A stretch of 64,000 nt of DNA from Secundilactobacillus pentosiphilus (GCF_002217985.1 NZ_BCMI01000007.1:47552-111551); one strand, 5' to 3'. Counted from the first letter of the stretch, positions 52,506-62,377 are shown. The notes: generated by a model not told the origin, from the sequence alone. Numbers and translations are program-made.

Positions 52506-52672
52506 TGTCTTTATTTCCCCTTTATTGTGTTCTGCGACTTGATTATAGCATGCTGGTTAATTGAGGATAGCAATATGCTTAGACCTGTTACTGAATCTTA
52601 AATTGAATGTAATCTTTTGGCACTAATAGCATTTAGGACCATAAAGAATCCATAAAATTCTACTTACTTAAA

Positions 52673-52701
52673 TTGTTATGAGAATATGGATAGATTATAA
52701 T
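52673..52701 (+). promoter_or_regulatory. Strong promoter upstream of the 52850 gene
   Basis: TTGTTA (52673-52678) and TATAAT (52696-52701) with a 17-base spacer. Confidence 0.7.
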
Positions 52702-52728
52702 TAAGTCGCTTTAAGGGGAGGCTACCAA

Positions 52729-52829
52729 ATGAAATTAATAAAATGATCTGGCTTATCATTAGTAATCGGTGGTGGTTTATTTTTTTACAACCATTAGTAA
52801 ATAGATTAATATTGGTTTACAAAGTATAA
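52729..52829 (+). CDS. Two overlapping small ORFs in the leader of the secreted protein gene
   Basis: AAGGGGAGG, 7 bases upstream, introduces ATG AAA TTA ATA AAA TGA (52729-52746). A second ATG at 52743 overlaps that stop and opens a 28-residue hydrophobic frame, MIWLIISNRWWFIFLQPLV and on, to TAA at 52829, 20 bases before the secreted protein ATG. Read through the TGA, the first frame would give MKLIK-SGLSLVIGGGLFFYNH, which looks like a small membrane peptide, so a nonsense change is also possible. Confidence 0.4.
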
Positions 52830-52849
52830 ATTATTCAGGGAGGATCATC

Positions 52850-53668
52850 ATGAAAAAAATCAAAATCTTGCTCGGCTTAGCTGCTGCTATAGCGGGAATT
52901 ACTTCGTTTGGAGTAACACAAGCTAGCGCAAGTAGCTACACCGTTATCAAAACCAAAACTTATACACAGTCACCAGTCTATCATGCCAAAAGCACTACTA
53001 AGAACGTTTACCTCTGGAACAAGAGTCATACCAAGAAACTGCACAACCTGAAAAACTACCCTAATACGTCCTGGGCCCTTCGTGCTTCTGTAACAATGAA
53101 ACATAACGGCAGTAACGCCATCTATTATTCCGTCATGTCATACACTCCTACGCACAAAAAAACTCCAGTTTATGGTTATGTTTGGCACAATTACTTAACC
53201 AAGGGATACAACCGTCATTATTCTCACTGGAATAACCTCTACTTACGTGGCTTTACGTCCGATTCAGATTACCTGAACTACATTAAGCAATCACCGTCTC
53301 AATCTTTGACTAACAAGGTTCTGCAGCTGTTTCCCAATAGTCAGCTATCACTGAATCTGTCACACTACGTTGAAAATCGTGATGCACTACTTGACCTTAA
53401 AACTGAGTCAAACACTTTTAACAAATCATATCGTGACCCAATCCTACTCACTAATGTTAATCAATTATTCTACCATGGCTATAAGGATACACGGACTGAA
53501 TCACAACGCTTTCAAGCAATCGAAAAGGCACTTGATGCAGCGGGTTACACCGCATCAAAACGCGCCTCACTAAAAGATTATCAAATTGGCATTTACTATC
53601 AAAACGCACCACTTAAGGATGTTGACGGATATACCGTTGGCCTCATTCTTGCTAAACCAGCAAACTAG
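52850..53668 (+). CDS. Secreted hypothetical protein, 272 residues
   Basis: Signal peptide (KKIKILLGLAAAIAGITSFGVTQASA, cleavage near residue 28), then a Tyr- and Lys-rich domain with SLAP-like features (TKTYTQSPVYHAKSTTKNVYLWNK) and a helical C-terminal part ending ILAKPAN. Probably cell-surface associated; no enzyme motif. AGGGAGG precedes the ATG. A degraded copy of its 3-prime end lies at 51729. Confidence 0.7.
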   Translation: MKKIKILLGLAAAIAGITSFGVTQASASSYTVIKTKTYTQSPVYHAKSTTKNVYLWNKSHTKKLHNLKNYPNTSWALRASVTMKHNGSNAIYYSVMSYTPTHKKTPVYGYVWHNYLTKGYNRHYSHWNNLYLRGFTSDSDYLNYIKQSPSQSLTNKVLQLFPNSQLSLNLSHYVENRDALLDLKTESNTFNKSYRDPILLTNVNQLFYHGYKDTRTESQRFQAIEKALDAAGYTASKRASLKDYQIGIYYQNAPLKDVDGYTVGLILAKPAN

Positions 53669-53791
53669 ATTATTTTGGATAGTACAAAAGCGCTCCGGCA
53701 TAATTAATGCCACCCCATCTCAAGGTACAAAATACTGTACTTAATCATTAAACCTGATATAATCAAATTAAAAATAGCGAGGTGGTCAAAT

Positions 53792-54055
53792 ATGGACACA
53801 GTCACTTACAGCAACTTTCGTCGTAATTTAAAAGCCTACATGCAAAAAGTTAATGACGACTCTGATAGTTTGATCGTTACGACAAAAGAACCTGATAACT
53901 CCGTGGTGGTCATGAATAAGGATGACTACGATGCCATGCAAGAAACCATGTATATCCTCAGTAACCACAAGTTGATGGATCGTATCCGTGAAGGCGATAA
54001 ACAATTTGCTAATGATAAGGGAAAACCACATCAATTACTGGATGACGAACAATGA
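53792..54055 (+). CDS. yefM: Antitoxin, Phd/YefM family
   Basis: 87 residues: DNA-binding N-terminal half (TYSNFRRNLKAYMQKVNDD) and an acidic, flexible C-terminus that wraps the toxin. It neutralises YoeB and represses the operon. GAGGTGG precedes the ATG; its stop overlaps the toxin start by 4 bases. Also called axe in Gram-positive species. Confidence 0.92.
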   Translation: MDTVTYSNFRRNLKAYMQKVNDDSDSLIVTTKEPDNSVVVMNKDDYDAMQETMYILSNHKLMDRIREGDKQFANDKGKPHQLLDDEQ

Positions 54056-54309
54056 TAAAAATATGGACTGACAATGCTTGGGACGATTATATGTATTGGC
54101 ATAAACAAAACGATAAGAAAACCATTCGTCAGATAAATAAACTTATTCACGATATTGATCGGCATCCTTTTGAAGGAATCGGTAAGCCTGAGCCGCTCAA
54201 ACACGAACTACGAGGTAAATGGTCGCGTCGAATTACTCAGGAACATCGATTAATTTATAGTATTGACAAACAAACAATCCAAATTTATGCTTGTCGCTAT
54301 CACTATTAA
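54052..54309 (+). CDS. yoeB: Toxin, Txe/YoeB family mRNA interferase
   Basis: 85 residues, matching the 84-residue YoeB of Escherichia coli. KPEPLKHELRGKWSRRITQEHRLIYSI and the C-terminal ACRYHY contain the catalytic Glu, Arg and His with the terminal Tyr. It cleaves mRNA on the ribosome. All key residues are present, so it is presumably active. Confidence 0.92.
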   Translation: MIKIWTDNAWDDYMYWHKQNDKKTIRQINKLIHDIDRHPFEGIGKPEPLKHELRGKWSRRITQEHRLIYSIDKQTIQIYACRYHY

Positions 54310-54334
54310 TTAAACTCTAAATTTTACCGTAATC

Positions 54335-54367
54335 AAAAAGGTCCTCAGCAATGCTGAGGACCTTTTA
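54335..54367. terminator. Terminator after yefM-yoeB
   Basis: AAAGGTCCTCAGC pairs perfectly with GCTGAGGACCTTT around AAT, with A and T runs on both sides; also placed to serve the opposing HesB-like gene. Confidence 0.9.
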
Positions 54368-54371
54368 CTCG

Positions 54372-54689
54372 CTATAACTCACCGTTTTCCGTCCATTTAT
54401 ACTGAACGTTGTCGGGATCTTTTTCAGGATCATAATCAACTTCTAGGTCGTAGCCTTTAAAGAACCAGAGGTCGTCTTCTTCGATATAGAATGTGACCCC
54501 GTCTTTTTCGACTTTTACGCCGAAGTTATGGGGTTGCAGTTCCCTGGCTAAGGCAATCGAAAAGCCGTGGTGCACTTTGGTGCGGCCATATAATTTACCG
54601 TAAAAACGAATGGCTGCACTTTGATCTGAGCCAACGTTCATTTCATCTTCAAACCATTTCACAGCGGCATCGGTAATTTGTAATTTCAT
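54372..54689 (-). CDS. HesB/YadR/YfhF family protein (YneR-like)
   Basis: 105 residues. MKLQITDAAVKWFEDEMN opens the Fe-S_biosyn-like fold; conserved cysteines are missing, as in the YneR branch. Function unknown. The ATG at 54689 follows AAGGAGG; the frame from 54818 has no binding site and runs through a promoter-like region. Confidence 0.82.
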   Translation of the reverse strand: MKLQITDAAVKWFEDEMNVGSDQSAAIRFYGKLYGRTKVHHGFSIALARELQPHNFGVKVEKDGVTFYIEEDDLWFFKGYDLEVDYDPEKDPDNVQYKWTENGEL

Positions 54690-54839
54690 AAAGATATCCT
54701 CCTTGGATAACCCGTTAAAATGCAAGTTCAATACGTGCTGCTCACACGTCAAGGTTAATATACCATATCCGCTGATGAGAGTTAAAAAATATACTTGTGT
54801 TTTATTTAATTTGTGCACAATTTATATGTTCAATAACCT

Positions 54840-55145
54840 CTATGCCACTGGTACCAAGTGAATGTGGGCGTGAAAGACTTTCTGAAAGGCAGCTTTACCG
54901 ACATGGCTGAAGACTTGATAGCCACGAGGATGATACTGTTTATCCAAGTAAGTTTTCGCTTGATCCATTAGGTCCAGCATGGCGATCTGCACGTCTCTGG
55001 GAGCATCAAAGAAAGTGACGTAATGTTCTTTCGGCACGATCAAGAAGTGTCCCGGTGCTACGGGATGAATATCGAAAAAGCCCTTGGCCAAATCGTTCTC
55101 TAAGATGGCCGGTTTATTACAGAATACGCAGTTTTCATCAATCAA
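54840..55145 (-). CDS. HIT family protein
   Basis: 101 residues, somewhat short for the family. CVFCNKP near the start may bind zinc and FHAHIHLVP is the histidine triad that hydrolyses nucleotide phosphoramidates or dinucleotides. The chain ends right after the triad. The start is a TTG 7 bases after AGGTG. Confidence 0.88.
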   Translation of the reverse strand: MIDENCVFCNKPAILENDLAKGFFDIHPVAPGHFLIVPKEHYVTFFDAPRDVQIAMLDLMDQAKTYLDKQYHPRGYQVFSHVGKAAFQKVFHAHIHLVPVA

Positions 55146-55279
55146 ATTTTTTCACCTATTTCTGACATAATCCGTTATTATTCAAATTAACGATTAACTT
55201 TCACTTCCATTGTAACACCCGCAAAATAACTGTTACTTTGGAAATGTTCGAGGGACGTTTACCGGCGCTTTTTCAGCAG

Positions 55280-56149
55280 TTACTTCATTAAATAATGGTG
55301 CCTGAGCTGAATAATATTTTGTTTTGATAATCCCAGTCCCTTAGACAAGTAGTTCTGGATGGAGCCGTATTTCTTGTCAGCCGCTTGATACGCTGCCTCC
55401 AAATAAGCTTTCTTGACCACCAGTGTATCCCGCTTTTGAGAAATAGCCCTTTCGGAAGCGCCCTGACGTTTCATTACAGCTAACTGACGATTAACCGACT
55501 TTTTATTGTAGGTGTTCGAAGCTAAATAATCCTGATAAACTGTCTTTTGAGGCACACCCAGCACAGTTAAAACCAACGCTGTTCCAAATCCGGTTCGGTC
55601 CTTGCCTTCGCTGCAGTGCCACAAAGTCGCCCGATTACCTGGTGCTTTTAACAGCTGCAGAAATAACTGCCGGTAAGCGTGCCGGGCCTGTGTCGTAGTG
55701 ACAAAGGATCGGTATAATTTCTCCATTGACTTTGTACCACTGACTACTGCCACGCGGTTAACGCTGGCCATCGTTTTGTCGGAAACCACTGGCGCCTTCA
55801 AAAACCGAACGCCTGGAATTTTGGCATCTGGCGTGCGCGCTATGACCGCCGGTGTGCGCAGATCAATCACCGTTTTAAGGTGGTAGCGCCGTACCAGTAA
55901 CTGTTTGTCATGGTGGGTCAAACCAGCGAGTTTGGCTGAACGCAGCAGCAAGCGCGGCTTGACCTTTTGTTTGGTTGCTGTTCGGTAGCCACCAAGGTCA
56001 CGAACGTTATGAGCACCCTGCAATTTGACCTGATGGCTGGCCTGAACGGTTTCTACCTGTGAAAAAGGCTGCGGAGTTGGTATTCCCAGGCCCAATGCTA
56101 AACCAAGCACAGCCAGCAGCCCGATCATTATTTTTTTGATACTTTCCAT
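55280..56149 (-). CDS. Secreted tyrosine-protein phosphatase
   Basis: 289 residues. An N-terminal signal peptide (IMIGLLAVLGLALGLGIPTP, cleavage possibly after VQA) precedes an MptpB/Lip-type phosphatase domain: GAHNVRDLGGYRT near residue 44, FLKAP, and the P-loop HCSEGKDRTG near residue 182 with nucleophile cysteine and arginine. The extracellular location is unusual for this activity; targets unknown. Confidence 0.85.
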   Translation of the reverse strand: MESIKKIMIGLLAVLGLALGLGIPTPQPFSQVETVQASHQVKLQGAHNVRDLGGYRTATKQKVKPRLLLRSAKLAGLTHHDKQLLVRRYHLKTVIDLRTPAVIARTPDAKIPGVRFLKAPVVSDKTMASVNRVAVVSGTKSMEKLYRSFVTTTQARHAYRQLFLQLLKAPGNRATLWHCSEGKDRTGFGTALVLTVLGVPQKTVYQDYLASNTYNKKSVNRQLAVMKRQGASERAISQKRDTLVVKKAYLEAAYQAADKKYGSIQNYLSKGLGLSKQNIIQLRHHYLMK

Positions 56150-56369
56150 AATTTACCCCTGTATTTTCAATAATGCCGTACTGTAAAGTAATCTCATTTC
56201 ATATTATATTATGCCACTCTTTGGGTAGTGCATTCACGTTTTAAGCTCTCAACTATTTTCCTCTCCATTGCTAAATCACAGCATCCGTCTGAGAATTCTC
56301 ATATCATTGAATCGTCAATTAGTGTAAAGTTACAGAGACATAAAATTTTTATGAAGGATGTTTTTACAT

Positions 56370-57245
56370 ATGAATCGACAACGTGCGTTTTGGCTGATGT
56401 TTCTGGTTACCGCTTCTTGGGGCGCATCCTATATGTGGATGAAAATCGCCCTCATCAGTGTTGCACCCCTGTTTTTGGTTGGTTTACGTTTTACAACGGC
56501 GTTTCTGGCAACTATTGTGGTTTTTGCCAGAGTACTGAAACGGCCAAATCGAGGAGAAGTACTGGCAAGTTTTATTTTGGGCACCCTCCTGTTTGGGATC
56601 TTTGCCTTTGTCATGGTAGGTCTGCAGCATACAGAAGCTTCAACTGCAGGATTCCTATTAAGTACGACTACCGTTTTCGTCGCCATTTTTGAGTCAATCG
56701 TTGAGAAGCGTTTGCCACGAGTCAGCACAGTGATCACCACTATCGTCGTGGTAGCTGGATTATACTTGCTGATTGCTAACGGTGCCAGCCTTAAATTAAA
56801 TCCTTATGCGCTGCTTTGTTTAGCTTGCGCAGCTATCTATGCCGTGTACATTATGACTTCGGATGCTTTATCGAAAAAACATCTGGTGACTTTTAGTGTC
56901 AGCATTTGGCAGCTTGGCGTTGCTGGTGTCGAGGGACTTATATTTGGCGGTTTATTAGATGGCATAACATTACCTAAAAGTGCTTCGCAATGGGGCGCCG
57001 TCTTAGCGCTCGGCCTAATTTGCAGTGCCTTTGGCTTTGTCGCTCAGACACAGTCACAACAATATCTGACACCAGATACCGTTGGCCTGATCTACTCTTT
57101 GGAACCAATCTTTTCAGCAATTTTTGCCTTTTTAACCTTGGGCGAAGTATTGTCAATCCAACAATATTTCGGTGCCGCCATCATCTTTTTTAGCGTGGTT
57201 GCTTCTGAAATTATTAAAGCCCGGTTCCCTCAGTCGGAAAGTTAA
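56370..57245 (+). CDS. EamA/DMT family transporter
   Basis: About 291 residues, ten membrane segments in two EamA repeats (first begins FWLMFLVTASWGASYMWMK, second near NPYALLCLACAAIYAVYIM). Members export amino acids or metabolites. The ATG at 56370 follows AAGGA; one four codons earlier is possible. Confidence 0.87.
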   Translation: MNRQRAFWLMFLVTASWGASYMWMKIALISVAPLFLVGLRFTTAFLATIVVFARVLKRPNRGEVLASFILGTLLFGIFAFVMVGLQHTEASTAGFLLSTTTVFVAIFESIVEKRLPRVSTVITTIVVVAGLYLLIANGASLKLNPYALLCLACAAIYAVYIMTSDALSKKHLVTFSVSIWQLGVAGVEGLIFGGLLDGITLPKSASQWGAVLALGLICSAFGFVAQTQSQQYLTPDTVGLIYSLEPIFSAIFAFLTLGEVLSIQQYFGAAIIFFSVVASEIIKARFPQSES

Positions 57246-57266
57246 ACTAGCCTATGAATAGCACAA

Positions 57267-57297
57267 AACGTCAGCTCAGATGAGCTGACGTTTTTAA
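57267..57297. terminator. Terminator between EamA and ABC permease genes
   Basis: AAAACGTCAGCTC pairs with GAGCTGACGTTTT around AGAT, with a T run. Confidence 0.85.
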
Positions 57298-57300
57298 TAT

Positions 57301-59871
57301 CTAATTCTCTTTCAATGCCTCTACCATATCCACGTGCTTGAGTTTCTGGTGCGTCACCCACATGACGATCAGTGTAAAGGCCACCATTAACAGTGTGGCC
57401 ACGACGTACCCTGGCCAGCGAATGATGACTGGGAACACGACCTGCGACGTGGTTGCTTGATTCAGAATAAAGCTCAGTAGCCCCCAACCGGCGCCGTAAC
57501 CCAGAATAATACCGAAGGCCGTCAGCAACATATTTTCCCGCGACACGTACATGGTCACTTCATTATCAAAGAAGCCCAGTACTTTCACGGTGGACAGTTC
57601 ACGAATCCGCTCCGAAATGTTGATATTCGTCAGGTTGTAAAGGACAACAAACGACAGGACACCCGATAGCAAAATCATAATCAAAACGATCACGTTCATA
57701 GAACTGCTCATGGTTTTGATGGTGGTTTTTTGATCTGACGCAAAACTGGTGCCAAGCGCCCCACCGTGTTTCAGCAGTTGCCGTGCCAGCTGATTTTGCT
57801 GCTGACTGGACTGACTGGTTAACTTAACGAACAGCGTGTTCACTGTCAGTGTCTGATTAAACGCGTGGCGATAGGCAGCCGGACTCATGTACGCGAATAC
57901 GCCCATGTAATTGGGCGTCACCGCCGTTACCTTTAGATTGGCATGCTGCCCATTTGAAGCAGTGAAGCTTACTTTATCGCCGGCTTTGACGTCCAACTGG
58001 GACGCGATTTTCTGACAGATCACCACTCCGTTTTGATCCAGGAAATGACTTAAGGTGACGTATTTTTTGAACTGCTGCTGATTCTTTGGCGTGACTAGAT
58101 TAACGTCACCAATTTGATCGGCATGAGCTTTCACCTTACCAGTGGTTAAATTGACCTTGCTGGCGCCACGATAATGATCTGATTGATTCAAAACCCGCGT
58201 TGCTTTTTGACCCTGATCATTATGGGCCAGCGATACGGTGGCTGAATAGTGAAAAATCTGACCATACTGCTGTGTTGCAGTGGAACTGATTGAGTCATTC
58301 AGGCCAAATCCGGTCAAGATCAGCGCGGTACCGCCAGCAATCCCAATAATCGTCATCCACATCCGGCTTTTATACCGGAACAAATTCCGGTAAGACACCT
58401 TTTGGTTAAAACTCAACCGGTGCCACAACGGCGTAATTCGTTCCATTAAGATGCGTTTTGCAGACTTCGGTGCCCGCGGCCGCATCAAATCGGCAGGCTT
58501 TTCAGCTAACTCGCGCCACACCACGATGACTGCAGCACCTACCGTGGCTAACAGTGAAAAGGCCACCGCCAGTGCGATAACCGCCCACATGACGGGGACC
58601 GAGGCGGTTAACGGAATAGTCATGTGATACATCGAGATCACTAGCCGAGGCAGCGTGACGTTGCCAATGGCACTACCCAAGATGGCACCGATCAAACCGG
58701 CCATTAGCGCATAGCTTAAATAGTTACGGGCAATTACCCACTTGGTATACCCCAGTGCTTTGAAAGTCCCGATTTGCCGCCGGGCTTCTTCCACCATCCG
58801 TGTGATCGTGGTAAACGTGATCAGCGCCGCAATGAGAAAGAAGAAAACTGGAAAAACGTTGGCAATAGCAGCGATGCGATCCGAAGTATCCCCGAACGAG
58901 GTAAAGCCAGGCAAGTCTTCGCGGGTCTGCCAGGTATAGGTCGTACGGGTCTTCGCAGTAGCTTGTTGCAACGCTGCGTTGAGCTTTGCTTGATTCTCAG
59001 TTAACGCTTTTTGTTGCTGCTGAAGCACGCTTGAATTGCCGGCGATTTGTTTCATCTGCACTAACTGTCTTCTAGCCTGCGTTAATCGTTGCTGCTGTGG
59101 CGCAAAGGCCCGCTTCACGTTGGCTGATAGTTGCTGGTTTCGTTCCTTAGCTCGCAGTTTAAAGACTGCTTTCAGTGCCCGCACTTTCTTAGCCACCGCT
59201 CTTTGATAGTCATCGCTAAATGAATTCACCCCCTGCAGGGATTGAAACCGAACGGAGAGCATTGTCGCCGTGGGGAGATTCAACTGTTGCGGCTGAAGGT
59301 ACGCAAAGTAGCGCACCGTTCCGTCACCAACGTTAGCTGAGCCACGGGTACTATAGTCGATGTAGCGCGGTGAATCAACAAAGCCAACAATTTGGTATGT
59401 TCGCTGTTTAAGGTTTGCCTGCTTATTAAACCGGTACGTGTCGCCTAGTCGATAACCGTAGTCCTGCTTGGCCCGTTCATCCAGCACAATTTGATCAGCG
59501 CCATGTGGCAAATGACCGCTGCGTAACTTCAGCTGATTCTGATTGGCACTGGACTGATAACCATAAAGGGCCACCACATCTTCATTCTTGCCGCCGGTAA
59601 CGTATTTGAACTTGCTGATTTCCGCCTGCGCGCCGTTTACCTTCTCAGCCGTTTTAACGTCTTTTTGGGTAAACCCGGTTGTAGAAAACAACTGAACATC
59701 GCTTAAATGCTGCGTCTTCACCGTAGTATCCAAGGCATCATTCAGACCGGGACCGGTGGCTTTGACGCCCACGAAAATCAGCGTCCCCAACAAAATAATC
59801 AGAATAATCGCGATGAAACGCCCCTTATTGGCGGCAATCTCCCGCCACATATTTTTCGTCATTGGCTTCAT
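57301..59871 (-). CDS. ABC transporter permease, FtsX/MacB type
   Basis: About 856 residues: an N-terminal membrane anchor, a large extracellular domain with a coiled-coil-like Gln-rich part (about 230-300), three membrane segments, a second periplasmic-type domain and three final segments, with FtsX domains near residues 345-460 and 725-850. Such permeases with a LolD-type ATPase are mechanotransmission exporters, often of peptides or lipids or in antimicrobial peptide defence. The start at 59871 follows GGTGAT; GTG at 59883 overlaps the ATPase stop. Confidence 0.87.
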   Translation of the reverse strand: MKPMTKNMWREIAANKGRFIAIILIILLGTLIFVGVKATGPGLNDALDTTVKTQHLSDVQLFSTTGFTQKDVKTAEKVNGAQAEISKFKYVTGGKNEDVVALYGYQSSANQNQLKLRSGHLPHGADQIVLDERAKQDYGYRLGDTYRFNKQANLKQRTYQIVGFVDSPRYIDYSTRGSANVGDGTVRYFAYLQPQQLNLPTATMLSVRFQSLQGVNSFSDDYQRAVAKKVRALKAVFKLRAKERNQQLSANVKRAFAPQQQRLTQARRQLVQMKQIAGNSSVLQQQQKALTENQAKLNAALQQATAKTRTTYTWQTREDLPGFTSFGDTSDRIAAIANVFPVFFFLIAALITFTTITRMVEEARRQIGTFKALGYTKWVIARNYLSYALMAGLIGAILGSAIGNVTLPRLVISMYHMTIPLTASVPVMWAVIALAVAFSLLATVGAAVIVVWRELAEKPADLMRPRAPKSAKRILMERITPLWHRLSFNQKVSYRNLFRYKSRMWMTIIGIAGGTALILTGFGLNDSISSTATQQYGQIFHYSATVSLAHNDQGQKATRVLNQSDHYRGASKVNLTTGKVKAHADQIGDVNLVTPKNQQQFKKYVTLSHFLDQNGVVICQKIASQLDVKAGDKVSFTASNGQHANLKVTAVTPNYMGVFAYMSPAAYRHAFNQTLTVNTLFVKLTSQSSQQQNQLARQLLKHGGALGTSFASDQKTTIKTMSSSMNVIVLIMILLSGVLSFVVLYNLTNINISERIRELSTVKVLGFFDNEVTMYVSRENMLLTAFGIILGYGAGWGLLSFILNQATTSQVVFPVIIRWPGYVVATLLMVAFTLIVMWVTHQKLKHVDMVEALKEN

Positions 59872-59876
59872 AGCGA

Positions 59877-60578
59877 TCACCACTCAATCTGCTCAACGGG
59901 AACTGGCGCTGGATTATCTTCTACGGACCGCACTTGGGCATCATTGATGTGAATCACCCGGTCAGCCATTTTCGCAATCGCCGCGTTATGGGTAATAATG
60001 ACCACGGTCTTGTTGTCGCGCTGACTGGCCGTTTGAAGCAGACTCAAAACCTGCTTACCAGTTTGATAATCCAGTGCGCCGGTGGGCTCATCGCACAATA
60101 ATAGTTTGGGATTCTTAGCCAGCGCCCGGGCAATAGCCACCCGCTGCTGCTCCCCACCGGAGAGTTGGGAAGGAAAGTTATCTAGCCGATTCCCCAACCC
60201 CACTTCACGGAGGGTTTCTTCCGCATCTAAAGCGTCATCCACAATTGAATTAGCCAGTTCCACGTTTTCTCTAGTCGTGAGATTCGGAATCAGGTTATAG
60301 AATTGGAAAACAAACCCAACATTGCTACGACGGTAGGCCGTTAATTGACGATCATTAAACTTAGCAATATCGATGCCGTCAATTAAAACGGTACCGCTGG
60401 TGGGCGTATCCATGCCGCCTAAAATATTCAGCACCGTCGATTTACCAGCACCGCTGGGGCCTAAGATCACCGTTAATTGCCCCTGCTCACAGGTAAAGCT
60501 CAATTTATTATTGGCAATAATTTTAGTTTCGCCCATTTGATAGATTTTCGATTCGTTTTGCACTTCAATGTAACTCAT
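59877..60578 (-). CDS. ABC transporter ATP-binding protein, LolD/MacB type
   Basis: 233 residues. Walker [10 protein letters not shown] near residue 41, signature [15 protein letters not shown] near residue 139, Walker [13 protein letters not shown] near 160. It precedes the FtsX permease by a few bases and surely forms one transporter with it. No two-component system is adjacent. AGGG precedes the ATG. Confidence 0.92.
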   Translation of the reverse strand: MSYIEVQNESKIYQMGETKIIANNKLSFTCEQGQLTVILGPSGAGKSTVLNILGGMDTPTSGTVLIDGIDIAKFNDRQLTAYRRSNVGFVFQFYNLIPNLTTRENVELANSIVDDALDAEETLREVGLGNRLDNFPSQLSGGEQQRVAIARALAKNPKLLLCDEPTGALDYQTGKQVLSLLQTASQRDNKTVVIITHNAAIAKMADRVIHINDAQVRSVEDNPAPVPVEQIEW

Positions 60579-60668
60579 ATGTACCCTCCCCGTTTGAACA
60601 TTCTTACATTGAGTATCGCTTGACTCGAGGATAAATTCAAGCTGAGATTACGGTGAAATGGCTGTCAA

Positions 60669-60718
60669 AAATAGGCTACAAGTCAGTCGATGCTATCCGA
60701 CCACTTGTAGCCTATTAT
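60669..60718 (-). terminator. Terminator after the sugar transporter gene
   Basis: AATAGGCTACAAGT pairs with ACTTGTAGCCTATT around a 20-base loop and is followed by a T run on the minus strand. 60719-60836 has nothing further. Confidence 0.75.
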
Positions 60719-60836
60719 TGTACACAATGTTCAAAATCCAATTTTGTAAAGAATCGCGCCTCTCCGTGAAATCATCAAAGCCTTTTACTTTCAATTGGAA
60801 TCAACTGGGAAATACGCTTAACCCCAACTCCAATTA

Positions 60837-62207
60837 CTACCTGCTAGCACGTTCTTTCCAGAAACGCTCAATTTGTTCCAAAGACTTACCCTTAGTTTCT
60901 GGCAGTACTCTCCAAATAAAGATAGCTGATAGCAATGTAACGGCTGTATACAGCATGAACGTCCATCCTTCACCGATATTTTGCGTCAAAATTGGGAAAG
61001 TATAACTCAAAGTAAAATCACTTAACCAGAGGACCACGGTACAAATTGACATTGCTCGTCCGCGAATACGTGAAGGAAAGATCTCTGAGATGATGATCCA
61101 GGTCACTGGTGCTAACGAAATTGCGTAAGCCGCGATGGCCAGTAAAATAAAGATCAAAGTCAAGGTCGCTGAAGCACCCGTAAAGAAACAGATTGCCACA
61201 ACCAGTAAGCAAATTGACATTGCTAATGAGCCCCAGCCTAATAATTGTTTCCGACCAACTTTATCAACTAGACCGAGTGAAACAACCGTAATACCCATGT
61301 TGATCACGCCAATGGATACAGTAGCCATGAAGGCACCATCTTGACCAAACCCAGCGCCTTTAAAGATTTCAGGCGCGTAATACATGATGGCGTTACTGCC
61401 AGAGAATTGCTGGAATAAGGCTAATAATACCCCAATCACTACAACTGGGAACCAAGTCTTATTAAACAGATCGCGAAAACGGGAATCATCAACAATTTTG
61501 CCGGCTTCCTTAATTTCAGTCAGTTCCGATTCGGCATCGTCTGAATTTCCCTCGACCTTTTTGAGAACGCTGAGTGCCCGGTCTGGCTTACCGTGTTGTG
61601 TCAGCCAACGCGGACTCTCACCGGCAGGAATTAAAGCCAGCAGGAACAGGGCAGACGGAATCACACCAATCCCCATCATAACGCGCCATCCTGTTGAAAC
61701 GTTCCACGCCTGACTTGAACCGGAGGCAATGGCCGCGTTAATAAAATAAACCACGAAGATCCCGATCGTAATGGCCAGCTGGTTCACTGAGACTAACTTT
61801 CCACGTACTTCAGCCGGTGCCATTTCAGCAATGTACAACGGCGTTATTAAGGAAGTGAGCCCGATACCGACACCAGCAAGCATCCGCCAAATCACTAACG
61901 TCATATAACTGCCGGCAAGTGACGCACCAAGTGATGATGCAGCAAAAATAATAGCTGATAACACCAGAATTTTCTTACGGCCAAATCGATCACTTAATAC
62001 CCCCGCAATCGAAACCCCGATAGCACACCCAATCAAAATACAAGATGTCACCCAGCCAACTGCGACACTATCAAGACTAAACTTAACCTGTAAAAACCCA
62101 ATCGCACCGGAAATAACCGCAGTATCGTAACCAAACAATAAACCTCCCAGTGCAGCCGCACAAGAAATCAAAATCACGTACGGTGTAAGACGCTTTTTCT
62201 TGTTCAT
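60837..62207 (-). CDS. Sugar porter MFS transporter (XylE/AraE-like)
   Basis: 456 residues, 12 membrane segments. GGLLFGYDTAVISGAI, DRFGRKK, PAGESPRWL, DKVGRKQLL and PETKGKSLEQIE are the sugar porter signatures. It probably imports a pentose or hexose with H+; xylose or arabinose is likely given the family, but the substrate cannot be set. A cre site lies upstream and galM follows in the same direction upstream. Confidence 0.9.
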   Translation of the reverse strand: MNKKKRLTPYVILISCAAALGGLLFGYDTAVISGAIGFLQVKFSLDSVAVGWVTSCILIGCAIGVSIAGVLSDRFGRKKILVLSAIIFAASSLGASLAGSYMTLVIWRMLAGVGIGLTSLITPLYIAEMAPAEVRGKLVSVNQLAITIGIFVVYFINAAIASGSSQAWNVSTGWRVMMGIGVIPSALFLLALIPAGESPRWLTQHGKPDRALSVLKKVEGNSDDAESELTEIKEAGKIVDDSRFRDLFNKTWFPVVVIGVLLALFQQFSGSNAIMYYAPEIFKGAGFGQDGAFMATVSIGVINMGITVVSLGLVDKVGRKQLLGWGSLAMSICLLVVAICFFTGASATLTLIFILLAIAAYAISLAPVTWIIISEIFPSRIRGRAMSICTVVLWLSDFTLSYTFPILTQNIGEGWTFMLYTAVTLLSAIFIWRVLPETKGKSLEQIERFWKERASR

Positions 62208-62285
62208 ATTTAAAAACCTCCACCCAAATATGACTACTTATTAGATTAAAAGAACGTTCTATTAATGCTTAATCTAAGGATATAA

Positions 62286-62299
62286 TGAAACCGCATACA
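62286..62299 (-). promoter_or_regulatory. cre (CcpA) site of the sugar transporter
   Basis: TGAAACCGCATACA matches the consensus TGNAANCGNWWNCA. It lies about 80 bases before the transporter start, indicating catabolite repression. Confidence 0.6.
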
Positions 62300-62377
62300 T
62301 AAAAATGTACTAAGTGATTGTAAAGATGGACTATCGTGAAGTAAAGCCGTTTATCTTTGTCGCTGCTTTCACTATTT

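Noticed and set aside
56228..56692. 154-codon frame overlapping the EamA gene start
   Set aside because: Out of frame with a clear ten-segment transporter and without RBS.
62249..62258. AGAACGTTCT palindrome as an SOS box
   Set aside because: Firmicutes LexA boxes need GAAC and GTTC separated by four bases; here they abut.
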